DNA of 57,722 bases from contig CABIYF010000017.1 in the NCBI GenBank assembly GCA_902362875.1, positions 1 through 57,722 on the forward strand. The letters are read 5' to 3'. Shown here one piece after another: positions 36,975 to 44,997 of the stretch (position 1 is its first letter; each line of letters opens with the position of its first letter). The translations under genes and the position numbers were made by a program. The stretch is from Eubacteriaceae bacterium (GTDB lineage Bacteria; Bacillota; Clostridia; Lachnospirales; Lachnospiraceae). The notes under the pieces are model-generated. The model was given only the letters and a program-made list of their open reading frames with translations. It was not told where the DNA came from and made no database searches.

Positions 36975-37026
36975 AAAAAAAGTCCCACCGGGTTGCGCTT
37001 GAATCAGAGGCGTGGTGGGTTCTGTT
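36975..37026 (-). ncRNA. Candidate AbiF-associated noncoding RNA with terminator-like end
   Basis: Transcription from the promoter at 37033-37060 would begin near 37026. The first ~50 bases fold with an outer stem CCCACC (37014-37019 on the minus strand) with GGTGGG (36984-36989) and an inner CGC/GCG stem, then run into seven T residues at 36975-36981. The AbiF ribosome binding site GGAGAG (36963-36968) follows at once. Most transcripts should end at the T-run, giving a short RNA, with read-through making the mRNA. The partner role is inferred from the known AbiF-ncRNA pairing. Confidence 0.6.
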
Positions 37027-37032
37027 AATTAT

Positions 37033-37060
37033 ATTATATATGTTTTATTATATTTGTCAA
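37033..37060 (-). promoter_or_regulatory. Strong promoter upstream of the AbiF RNA and gene
   Basis: On the minus strand a perfect TTGACA (37055-37060) and a perfect TATAAT (37033-37038) are 16 bases apart. This is the closest match to consensus that I saw in the window, unusually strong for a toxic gene and consistent with abundant synthesis of the short RNA. Confidence 0.75.
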
Positions 37061-37070
37061 GATATTAATT

Positions 37071-38456
37071 TTATTTTGTTTTCTTCGGCAACACCAAACT
37101 AAGTATCAATGACACTACGAATACGCCCGCAACCGCATTCCCATTAAAGATATCTCCAACTTCCTTCGGAAATGCCGCAAAAAAGTTCCCAGATGTCTGT
37201 GTCAGTCCCACACCGATACAAAATGCCAAAGATACAATGACCATCGTGCGGTCATCAAACTCACATTCTTTTAACATCTTGATTCCTTCATACATAATAG
37301 AACCAAACATCATAACGGTACATCCACCAAGCACTGCCTGTGGAAGAGAGTTAAAGAATGCTCCAAGTGGCGGGAATAATGATGCCAAGATTAAGATCAA
37401 CGCTCCCATTAAAATAGTAAATCGGTTGATAACTCCTGTCATTGTGACAAGTCCGACATTCTGGCTGAATGATGTTAATGGAAGACATCCAAAGCATCCA
37501 GAAATTGCACTGGAGAATCCATCAACTGCTAACGATCCCTGTAATTCTTCCATCTCAATATCACGTCCAAGAGCACCGGTACAGATTGCTGTTGTCGCAC
37601 CAGTTGTCTCTGCTGCTGATACAAGGAACACGATCGCAATCGTAAAGAATGCTCCAAGATCAAAGACTGGTTTATGGCTTGTAAAGAATACAAGTTTTGG
37701 AATGCTTACAACACCAACCTGTGCGATTGTTTTGGAAATTCCAGAAAAATCAACCAGTGGTGCAATTCCTGCAACGGTAAAGATAACAGAAAGGAGATAT
37801 CCTAAGATCAGTCCGACTAATACATTTAAGTTTTTATATACACCTTTTAAGATGTATCTGGCTGCAAGGCAGACGATCAGTGTAAATGCTCCGATAAAGA
37901 GATGATACCATGCTCCAAAATCTTTAGCTCCATCTCCACCTCCCCAGGAATTCATTCCTACAGATAACAAAGACAGACCGATTGCGATAACTACACAGGC
38001 TGAAACAACAGGTGTTAAAAATCGTTTCCAGTATCTCGCACTTAATCCAACGATTCCTTCAAAAATACCTCCGGCGATAACAGCTCCAACCATTCCTTCA
38101 TATCCAAGATCCGGATTGGTACAGATCATTAATAAACTTCCAAGAAAGGTAAAGCTGACTCCCATAACGATCGGAAGCCTTGATCCGATCTTCCAGATTG
38201 GGTATAGCTGAAGACATGTACCGATTCCTGCCACAAACATGGCACACTGTAATAACTGTGTGATCTCTGCTCCTGTCAAATGGTTATTCGTTCCATGTAC
38301 AAATGCAGCACTGCAGACGATCAGTACTGGTGCAAGATTGGATACAAACATTGCCAGTACATGCTGCAGACCAAATGGAATCGCTTTCGATAATGGAACT
38401 CTTCCATTCAGCTTGTAAATATTGTCTGCACTGACATTCTGATTCTGATTTTCCAT
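37071..38456 (-). CDS. NCS2-family uracil/xanthine permease
   Basis: NCS2 transporters import nucleobases by proton symport. The 461-residue product has about 14 membrane segments, the family QH motif (GLQHVLAMFVSNLAPVL) and the substrate-site segments with AAETTGATTAICTGALG and the NAT signature region SQNVGLVTMTGV. Sequence alone does not separate uracil from xanthine/urate specificity. It follows a small unknown gene and an aldehyde dehydrogenase gene on the same strand. Confidence 0.9.
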   Translation of the reverse strand: MENQNQNVSADNIYKLNGRVPLSKAIPFGLQHVLAMFVSNLAPVLIVCSAAFVHGTNNHLTGAEITQLLQCAMFVAGIGTCLQLYPIWKIGSRLPIVMGVSFTFLGSLLMICTNPDLGYEGMVGAVIAGGIFEGIVGLSARYWKRFLTPVVSACVVIAIGLSLLSVGMNSWGGGDGAKDFGAWYHLFIGAFTLIVCLAARYILKGVYKNLNVLVGLILGYLLSVIFTVAGIAPLVDFSGISKTIAQVGVVSIPKLVFFTSHKPVFDLGAFFTIAIVFLVSAAETTGATTAICTGALGRDIEMEELQGSLAVDGFSSAISGCFGCLPLTSFSQNVGLVTMTGVINRFTILMGALILILASLFPPLGAFFNSLPQAVLGGCTVMMFGSIMYEGIKMLKECEFDDRTMVIVSLAFCIGVGLTQTSGNFFAAFPKEVGDIFNGNAVAGVFVVSLILSLVLPKKTK

Positions 38457-38481
38457 ATAAATTTAATCCTCTTTTTCTTTC

Positions 38482-38736
38482 TTAGCCCTTAATAATATCA
38501 TCGATCGTGTCAAATGGGATTCCTTCATTTTCTCCATTATCTTTATGCACATGAACGATATCATCTTCTTCTAAACATCTAGCAAACTCAATCTGCATAA
38601 AAATACCTTTGATTTCTCTTCCGTTTAATGTCTTTACGATCACATGATCATTCTGTGAAAGAAAAAGTTCTTCTTCATTGCCAGCTTCATCTTGTTTTAC
38701 CAGTTTGACTCCTGGTAATACGTTTGTAAATTCCAT
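38482..38736 (-). CDS. Small acidic protein of unknown function
   Basis: The 84-residue product has no membrane segment and looks like a small beta-rich domain (DHVIVKTLNGREIKG, DDIVHVHKDNGENEG). I do not recognise a family; an Sm-like barrel is one possible fold. It has AAGGAGCAACTTTT before its ATG and short spacers of 17 and 25 bases to its neighbours, so it is probably a real gene in the ALDH-permease operon. Confidence 0.6.
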   Translation of the reverse strand: MEFTNVLPGVKLVKQDEAGNEEELFLSQNDHVIVKTLNGREIKGIFMQIEFARCLEEDDIVHVHKDNGENEGIPFDTIDDIIKG

Positions 38737-38753
38737 AAAAGTTGCTCCTTATC

Positions 38754-40127
38754 TTATAATTTCAGAAAAAACTTCATCAATTGTTCTTTGGCTTTGTTAT
38801 ATGGCATATAGCGGACTGAGATATCGATCTTATCTGATTTCTTTACGATACTCTTTTCATGTGTAAAAGTATCAAAACTTTTCTTTCCATGATAAGAACC
38901 CATTCCGCTGTTCCCAATTCCTCCAAATCCTAAATATGGACTCGCAAGATGAATGATCGTATCATTGATGCAGCCACCGCCAAACGACAATTGTGAAAGC
39001 ACATCTTGTTCTACTTTATCATTTTCTGTAAATAAATACAATGCCAAAGGTTTCTTATGACTTCTGATATAAGAAATTGCATCTTCTAATTTGTCATATG
39101 TCATCACTGGAAGCAATGGACCAAAGATCTCTTCCTGCATCACTTTTGATCCTTCTTTTACATTCACAAGAATCGTTGGTGCGATCTTTTTTAACCGCAT
39201 ATCTCCGTAACCGCCTTCTGCGATCTTTTCGTGTTTCATAAGATCTATGATCCGCTGGTAATGTTTTGTGTTGATCATGGCTGGATAATCTTTGTTGGAT
39301 AATGAATGTTCCCCTATCATTTTGTTGATCCAGTATTTTAAATAAAAGATCAGTTCACTTTCTGCTTTTTTATCCACCAAAATATAATCTGGTGCAACAC
39401 ATGTCTGCCCGCTGTTTAGAAATTTTCCAAAAACAATTCGTTTTGCTGCCAGTTTGATATTGGCACTTTCTTCTACGATGCATGGACTTTTCCCACCTAA
39501 TTCCAAGGTCACTGGTGTCAAATGTCTGGCCGCCTTTTCCATCACGATCTTTCCAATCCGTTCTCCACCCGTATAGAAAATATGATCAAATGACTGTTCC
39601 AGAAGTTTTTCACTGATTTCTACTCCCCCATTAATTACAGCGACATAATGAGATGGAAAGACTTCACCGATCATCTTCTTTAGAAGATTGGCGCAATGCG
39701 GTGCATGTTCCGATGGTTTTAAAACACAGCAATTTCCTGCTGCGATTGCTCCGATGAGTGGCTGCAAGGATAAAAGAATTGGATAATTCCATGGAGCAAT
39801 GATCAGAACCTTTCCGAGAGGCTCCTTGATCTTATAACTTCTGGATGGAAATTGGGCAAGCGGTGTTTTTACGGGTTCTTTCTTCATCCAGTTTTTTAGA
39901 TTATTCTTTACATAAGAAAGCTCACTTTTTACCATTCCAATTTCTGTCATATAGGATTCAAATGATGATTTTCCTAAATCTTTATATAGTGCATATTCGA
40001 TATCTTTTTCATGTTGTTTGATCGCATATTCCAGACGCAATAATGCTTTCTTTCGAAATTCATAGTCTTTTGTCTTCTGGCTTTGAAAAAAATGTTGCTG
40101 CCTTTTTAACATCTGATTGATTTCCAT
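38754..40127 (-). CDS. Aldehyde dehydrogenase (NAD(P)-dependent, YwdH/AldH-like)
   Basis: The 457-residue product shows the Rossmann segment IIAPWNYPILLSLQPLIGA, the glutamate motif LELGGKSPCIVEE and the catalytic cysteine in NSGQTCVAPDY. The C-terminal part has a hydrophobic patch. Members oxidise fatty or aromatic aldehydes to acids. It begins 18 bases after the response regulator gene, so it may share a transcript with the sensor-kinase set upstream. Confidence 0.92.
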   Translation of the reverse strand: MEINQMLKRQQHFFQSQKTKDYEFRKKALLRLEYAIKQHEKDIEYALYKDLGKSSFESYMTEIGMVKSELSYVKNNLKNWMKKEPVKTPLAQFPSRSYKIKEPLGKVLIIAPWNYPILLSLQPLIGAIAAGNCCVLKPSEHAPHCANLLKKMIGEVFPSHYVAVINGGVEISEKLLEQSFDHIFYTGGERIGKIVMEKAARHLTPVTLELGGKSPCIVEESANIKLAAKRIVFGKFLNSGQTCVAPDYILVDKKAESELIFYLKYWINKMIGEHSLSNKDYPAMINTKHYQRIIDLMKHEKIAEGGYGDMRLKKIAPTILVNVKEGSKVMQEEIFGPLLPVMTYDKLEDAISYIRSHKKPLALYLFTENDKVEQDVLSQLSFGGGCINDTIIHLASPYLGFGGIGNSGMGSYHGKKSFDTFTHEKSIVKKSDKIDISVRYMPYNKAKEQLMKFFLKL

Positions 40128-40144
40128 GATAATCTGTCCTTTCC

Positions 40145-40699
40145 TTATGAATTCAAGCGGTATCCTGCTCCCCAGATTGTCTCAATGATCTGAGGATTTC
40201 TTGCATCATCTTCGATCTTTTCTCTTAAACGGTTAATATGTACCGAAACCGTTGCCGCATCTGATACATAATCATATCCCCAGATCTTTTCGTGAGTTTC
40301 TTTCGTTTCTGCATGTTGTTGATTCTCACCTTTTAAGCGGTGATATTGTCTTAGATGGGAACGGACCCTTGCAACAAGCTGGGATGGATCAAATGGTTTG
40401 GTGATATAATCGTCTGCTCCAAGTCCAAGTCCGCGGATCACATCCACGGATTCCGTTCTTGCTGTTACCATCAAAATTGGAATATCGATCTCATCTCTGA
40501 CACTTCGACAGATTTCATATCCATCTACATTTGGAAGCATCAGATCAAGGAGCAAAAGATCGTAGGAATTCTGTCTTAATTCCCCGATGACTTTTGCTCC
40601 GTCACTGATCCAGCTTGTTTCATAGCCGCTGCTGTTTAAATAATCAATTTCTAACTGTGCGATATTTTTATCATCTTCTACAACTAATATCTTTTCCAT
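40145..40699 (-). CDS. OmpR-type response regulator with an internal deletion in its DNA-binding domain
   Basis: The 184-residue protein has a complete receiver domain (acidic residues near E8-D10, phospho-acceptor D52, T79, K101) and the end of a winged-helix domain (KIWGYDYVSDAATVSVHINRLREKIE, then IWGAGYRL). Between about residues 130 and 136 some 45-50 residues are missing: the first beta sheet and helices, including the usual LTxKEFxLL and KExL segments, are absent. OmpR-type regulators are usually about 225-230 residues. The frame is intact. It is doubtful that it can fold into a normal winged helix, although the recognition helix and wing remain. Confidence 0.85.
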   Translation of the reverse strand: MEKILVVEDDKNIAQLEIDYLNSSGYETSWISDGAKVIGELRQNSYDLLLLDLMLPNVDGYEICRSVRDEIDIPILMVTARTESVDVIRGLGLGADDYITKPFDPSQLVARVRSHLRQYHRLKGENQQHAETKETHEKIWGYDYVSDAATVSVHINRLREKIEDDARNPQIIETIWGAGYRLNS

Positions 40700-40711
40700 T
40701 GGCGCCCTCTT

Positions 40712-41839
40712 TTATTTTGATTCTTTGATAATTGGAAAATGCATGGTCATCTTTAATCCATGATCATTTGTAGCATCAATATGCCCCATTTGTTGTTCTA
40801 TGATATATTTTACCACATACAGTCCGACACCGCTTCCCTTTTTATTTCTTGCCTCATCACAACGATAGAAACGATCAAATATTTTTGCTAATTTATCTTC
40901 ATCAACGCCTGCCCCATTATCTTTCCAGGAAATAGAAACACCATCTTTGTCCACTCCTGCCGTAACCGATATCTGCACTGGTTCCTTATTGCTGTATTTG
41001 ATACTATTTTCTAAAAGGTTGTCAAAAACTCTTCGCATCTGATCTACATCAATTAAAACTTCTGGCAGAATTTCCTGCTGTCTTGTATATAGAAATTCAA
41101 TCGTTTCATATTCCATTTCTTTTTGTGCAATGTATGCCTGTGTGTATTCTGAAAAATCCACAGGAACCATATGAAACTGTGTCTGCCCGCTCTCGATTTT
41201 GGAAAATTCAAAAAGTTTTTCTAATAAAACATTCATTTCTTTTGTTGACTGATAGGCTGTCTTTAGATACATCTGCTGTTTTTCTTCCGTATCTGCGATG
41301 CCATCAAGAATTCCTTTGATATAGCCCTGAATGCTTGTAAGAGGAGTTCTTAGATCATGAGAAATTCCAGTTACCATATCTTTTCTTGCTGCTTCATTTT
41401 GTTCCCGCTGCTTCTGGTCTTCTAGAATCGTCTTTTGCATCTCATTAAACATCTGGCAGACATTTTCAAATTCGGAATCTCCATGATAGATGATTTCTTC
41501 TTTTAAGTTTCCTTCTTTGATACGCTTTGCTCCTTCTGATAAAGCATTTAATGGCTCCATGATCTGTTGATTTAATCTTCTGGAAAATACATAAGATACT
41601 ACAAAAAGTACAACAACTGCGAACAATACGATTAAAACTCCAATAAAAAACAAACTTGGGTAAGATCGTACAATCTTATATAAAAAACTGTGTGTGTCCA
41701 TATTTGTCACGGATGCAAAGTCTTTTTCCAGTGTATCTTCAAATAATAAGGCGATCATCACACAGATCACTGCCATTGCAAGAATCGCTGAACATAGGAT
41801 CATCATCCCTGAACGAAACATTCTTTTTCTTAATGACAT
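40712..41839 (-). CDS. Membrane sensor histidine kinase
   Basis: The 375-residue protein has two membrane helices (about residues 10-33 and 62-85) around a short extracellular loop, a HAMP linker, the phospho-acceptor H161 in GISHDLRTPLTSIQGYI, and an ATPase domain with NLLENSIKYSN, DNGAGVDEDKLAKIFDRFY and GSGVGLYVVK. I chose the ATG at 41839, with GGAAGTGAAAACG before it, over a GTG three codons earlier. It is upstream of the shortened response regulator and downstream of the P-type ATPase. Confidence 0.9.
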   Translation of the reverse strand: MSLRKRMFRSGMMILCSAILAMAVICVMIALLFEDTLEKDFASVTNMDTHSFLYKIVRSYPSLFFIGVLIVLFAVVVLFVVSYVFSRRLNQQIMEPLNALSEGAKRIKEGNLKEEIIYHGDSEFENVCQMFNEMQKTILEDQKQREQNEAARKDMVTGISHDLRTPLTSIQGYIKGILDGIADTEEKQQMYLKTAYQSTKEMNVLLEKLFEFSKIESGQTQFHMVPVDFSEYTQAYIAQKEMEYETIEFLYTRQQEILPEVLIDVDQMRRVFDNLLENSIKYSNKEPVQISVTAGVDKDGVSISWKDNGAGVDEDKLAKIFDRFYRCDEARNKKGSGVGLYVVKYIIEQQMGHIDATNDHGLKMTMHFPIIKESK

Positions 41840-41877
41840 CGTTTTCACTTCCTTTCCTTTTATATTTTTATCTTACG

Positions 41878-43668
41878 TTATTTCTCCTTATTTTTCCATA
41901 ACTTCATGCATTTTAAGATTACAAATAAGACTGCTTCACTGATGATCAGACCAATTCCAACATATTTTAACATTGCTTTTGTTAACATTGTGATCTGTAA
42001 CAGATTTGGCAGGATCATGATCGCGAAGAATGTTCCAAAGACCATTGTGATACATAAAAATGCACGTAATGGATTCATCGGAATACAGCTTCTGATCACT
42101 GCTGTCATGGAAATCAGGATTAATAGGAAATACATCACGGTCTGGTTTTCCATTGTACTAAACGCTCCTGCAGTTCTCGTGACATTATGAACAACCTTTC
42201 TTCCTTCCATCACCACCTGTAGGAGATTTGTAAAATCAGAGTCTAGTAATACAACTTCTGAAATCTGTTTGCTTGCATCACTTCCATCTGCAATCGCGAT
42301 CGCACAGTCTGCTTCTCTTAATGCCAGAAGGTCATTGACTCCATCTCCTGTCATGGCAACTTTATGTCCCTGTCGTTTTAGGGCTTTTACTAATTCCTGT
42401 TTTTGTTTTGGTGTCACTCTGGCAAATACACTGTATTTGTTTGTCAGTTCTTCATACTCAGGTTCATTTTCAAATGCTGACATATCGACAACTCTCTCCC
42501 AGTGATCAAGTCCAGCTTTCTTTGCGATCATAGATACGGTCTTTGCATGATCTCCTGAGATGATCTTTACATCCACACCTTCTTGTCTGAAAAACTTTAA
42601 GGTTTTCTTGGCATTTTTACGGATATTATCTTCTAAGATGACTCCATATAATGGTTTGATATTTTGTGGTAATGCATTGATATTTTCCCAGATTTTATTG
42701 TAATATCCGATCACAATGACTCGTCTTCCTGCTTCCATTTCCATTTTTAAAAGATCTGGAATCTCTTCTTCAAACAGTTTATCTGGTGCACCCACAAAGA
42801 TCGTTCCAAGATTTTCAAAACTTACGCTTCCCCATTTTCTTGCAGAAGAGAAAGCGATTTTGGCTGTTTCCTGATAACGTTTCTTCTTTGGAAAGATTGT
42901 TTCTAATGCCTGAAATGTCGCATTGGTATCATCACAGACTGCCATATAAGATTCGATCATTGGTTCAATCTCATTTTTTGTAAAATCAGATAATGGAATC
43001 TTATCGTATACTTTCATTTTTCCATCGGTGATCGTTCCGGTTTTATCAAGACAGATCGTATCTACATGTGCCAGTGTTTCCAGAGAATATATGTTTTGAA
43101 TTAAAATCTTCATTTTGGCAAGGCGGATAACGCCAGTTGCCAAGGAAACGGAAATTAACAGCACTAATCCTTTTGGCAGCATTCCAAGTAAAGCTGCTGC
43201 GGAAGATACGATGGAATTTGAGAATGTCAGATTTCTTAACACTGCTGCTTCCAGAAATAAAAGAACTCCAAGTGGTATGATCAGAAAACTGGTAAAATGT
43301 GTTACTTTTTTCATGGAATCCAGTAATTCTGAATGGATCTGTTTTTCTTCTTTGCCTTCTCTTATGACATGGACGGATGGACGATTTAAGATTGATAATT
43401 CATCGACTAATTTCTTTGCTTTTAATTCCTGAAAAATACCGATCACGATGTTTAAGATGATGATCGCAATAAATAACATATTGGAATATGCACCTGCGAT
43501 AAATAATAAGATCGCAATGACAAAGTTTAGGAAATTAAATAATGTACAGATATTTCCTTTGATAATGGATGCCGTACTTTTCGTGATCTGCGGTGGTGCC
43601 TGTGATCCTTGTCCTGCTGCTTTTCTTTGTTCTACTTCTATTTTGGTTAATCCAGTAAATTTCTCCAT
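41878..43668 (-). CDS. P-type cation ATPase lacking its actuator domain and some C-terminal helices
   Basis: This belongs to the P-type ATPases of the CtpE-like group. It keeps the phosphorylation site D208 in LDKTGT, the nucleotide domain and TGDGVND (about 440-446). Residues that should form the actuator domain with the TGES motif are missing between about 112 and 115 (IHSE to LLDS). A second gap lies near residues 502-507 (TRTAG to TMENQ), where several transmembrane helices are normally found. Related proteins are around 780-850 residues; this one is 596. The frame is intact. It is unlikely to transport. The start at 43668 has AGGAGG upstream. Confidence 0.85.
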   Translation of the reverse strand: MEKFTGLTKIEVEQRKAAGQGSQAPPQITKSTASIIKGNICTLFNFLNFVIAILLFIAGAYSNMLFIAIIILNIVIGIFQELKAKKLVDELSILNRPSVHVIREGKEEKQIHSELLDSMKKVTHFTSFLIIPLGVLLFLEAAVLRNLTFSNSIVSSAAALLGMLPKGLVLLISVSLATGVIRLAKMKILIQNIYSLETLAHVDTICLDKTGTITDGKMKVYDKIPLSDFTKNEIEPMIESYMAVCDDTNATFQALETIFPKKKRYQETAKIAFSSARKWGSVSFENLGTIFVGAPDKLFEEEIPDLLKMEMEAGRRVIVIGYYNKIWENINALPQNIKPLYGVILEDNIRKNAKKTLKFFRQEGVDVKIISGDHAKTVSMIAKKAGLDHWERVVDMSAFENEPEYEELTNKYSVFARVTPKQKQELVKALKRQGHKVAMTGDGVNDLLALREADCAIAIADGSDASKQISEVVLLDSDFTNLLQVVMEGRKVVHNVTRTAGAFSTMENQTVMYFLLILISMTAVIRSCIPMNPLRAFLCITMVFGTFFAIMILPNLLQITMLTKAMLKYVGIGLIISEAVLFVILKCMKLWKNKEK

Positions 43669-43740
43669 GATATGAAACCTCCTAAAATATCTTTCTGATG
43701 TTAGGATAACCATTTATCATGAACTGGGATATGAAGAAAG

Positions 43741-43757
43741 TTAAACAATTCTTAAAC
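43741..43757 (-). promoter_or_regulatory. OmpR/PhoB-type direct repeat upstream of the P-type ATPase
   Basis: On the minus strand GTTTAA is repeated with an 11-bp period, the spacing used by OmpR-family dimers. It is about 75 bases upstream of the ATPase start. It may be the target of the response regulator encoded downstream, now shortened. Confidence 0.45.
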
Positions 43758-43800
43758 TTTTTGTTTGTAAATGATAATCGATGTAAATGAATAAGAAAGA

Positions 43801-43870
43801 AAATGCCGATAATCCTTAAAATACAGGATATATCGGCATTTAACAATTTCTGAACAGATTATCAGAAATT
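43801..43870 (-). terminator. Double hairpin terminating the nitrogenase-like/Hyp operon
   Basis: Stem 1 pairs 43801-43811 with 43831-43841 (AAATGCCGATA, perfect) and stem 2 pairs 43845-43853 with 43862-43870 (AATTTCTGA, perfect). On the minus strand a pyrimidine-rich run follows stem 1. The structure lies directly after the last gene of the operon. Confidence 0.7.
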
Positions 43871-43887
43871 TCCTTTATTTTTCATAT

Positions 43888-44997
43888 TTAAAAATAGATT
43901 CTTCCTGAAAATGCTACATGAGCAAGTTCATAAAATGTACTGTCCTTTGGACAGATTGGTTTGTACAATGGATCTGCCACAATGATCTTTGCACCTTTCA
44001 GTTCTTCTTCCATTGCTTCTTCTCCAAGTACTACTTTGTCTTTCTCTCCAATCAAAGATTCACATTCTTTTAATGGGCATAGTACACGAGTTGAATGACC
44101 ATAGTGTTTTTCGATTCCTGCTGCAAGTGAACCCATAGTGACTGGCTCTCCGATCAGAGTGATCTGGACATCTGCCTGCATACGGTTTTCTAAATATACA
44201 GCTTTTGAGGTTGTCTGTTGTGTCACTGCACCCTCAAGTGCCTTTGAAATATCTTCTGCAAGCCATTCATTTGGCGTTCCGATCACATATGGAATTTTGT
44301 ATGTTTCCCAAAGCACTTTTGCCGCACGAAGTCCTACTGCTGATACGACAAGGTTTACTTCTGCTTTTCCTGATCTTTGCAGAGTTTCTAAATCATCTCC
44401 CATTGCCCATGAAGATGTCACTTCCCATCCATATTTTTGCAGATTTTCTTTTAGAGCTTCTACATTTTTCTGTGGTCCAAAATCAAGAGGTGTCACTCCT
44501 AATAGATTTACAGTGTGTGAATTGGACTCTTTTTTCTCTTGTTTTTCTGAATTTTTGACAAAGCGTTTTGCGATTTCTTCCAGTGCGATTCCTGCCCCAT
44601 ACACATAATCATTCATGCCATTCGTTGGCACTGAAAATGTTGGAATCCCTGTTTCTGTCTCGATCACATGGGCGATTGCAGGGAAATCTGTTCCGTTCAT
44701 AAATGGGATTGGTGAACCTGCCAGTGCGATAAATTTTGGATGCAGCTGCTTGGCTGCATGTTCGATATCATCAATAAATTTTCGGTCATTTCCCATGATC
44801 GCATCGATTTCAGTAAGACCCGAAATAAAAATCAGGCTGTCCTGATCGTACCAGCGGAGTTCATCATGGGTATTGTAGGTAGAATTGCAGCCAGAAGGAT
44901 CATGCATCACTGTCATTCCGCCAAGTTCATACAGTGCAGAACACACGCCTGACACATCAGCTGTATAAATCGGTATAATTCGATAAGATTGTCTCAT
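43888..44997 (-). CDS. Nitrogenase component 1-like protein, smaller subunit of module A
   Basis: The 369-residue product resembles nitrogenase component 1 (NifD/NifK superfamily). The N-terminal part has SGVCSALYELGG and a conserved cysteine (C37 in DPSGCNST). The position of the second cluster cysteine of NifD is serine (S95 in AGSPIPFMNGTD). It lacks clear cofactor-ligand cysteine or histidine signatures. Overlap of its ATG with the TGA of the previous gene means it is translationally coupled to its partner. It is the last gene of the operon. I infer that it forms a heterodimer or heterotetramer with the 445-residue protein upstream. Confidence 0.82.
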   Translation of the reverse strand: MRQSYRIIPIYTADVSGVCSALYELGGMTVMHDPSGCNSTYNTHDELRWYDQDSLIFISGLTEIDAIMGNDRKFIDDIEHAAKQLHPKFIALAGSPIPFMNGTDFPAIAHVIETETGIPTFSVPTNGMNDYVYGAGIALEEIAKRFVKNSEKQEKKESNSHTVNLLGVTPLDFGPQKNVEALKENLQKYGWEVTSSWAMGDDLETLQRSGKAEVNLVVSAVGLRAAKVLWETYKIPYVIGTPNEWLAEDISKALEGAVTQQTTSKAVYLENRMQADVQITLIGEPVTMGSLAAGIEKHYGHSTRVLCPLKECESLIGEKDKVVLGEEAMEEELKGAKIIVADPLYKPICPKDSTFYELAHVAFSGRIYF

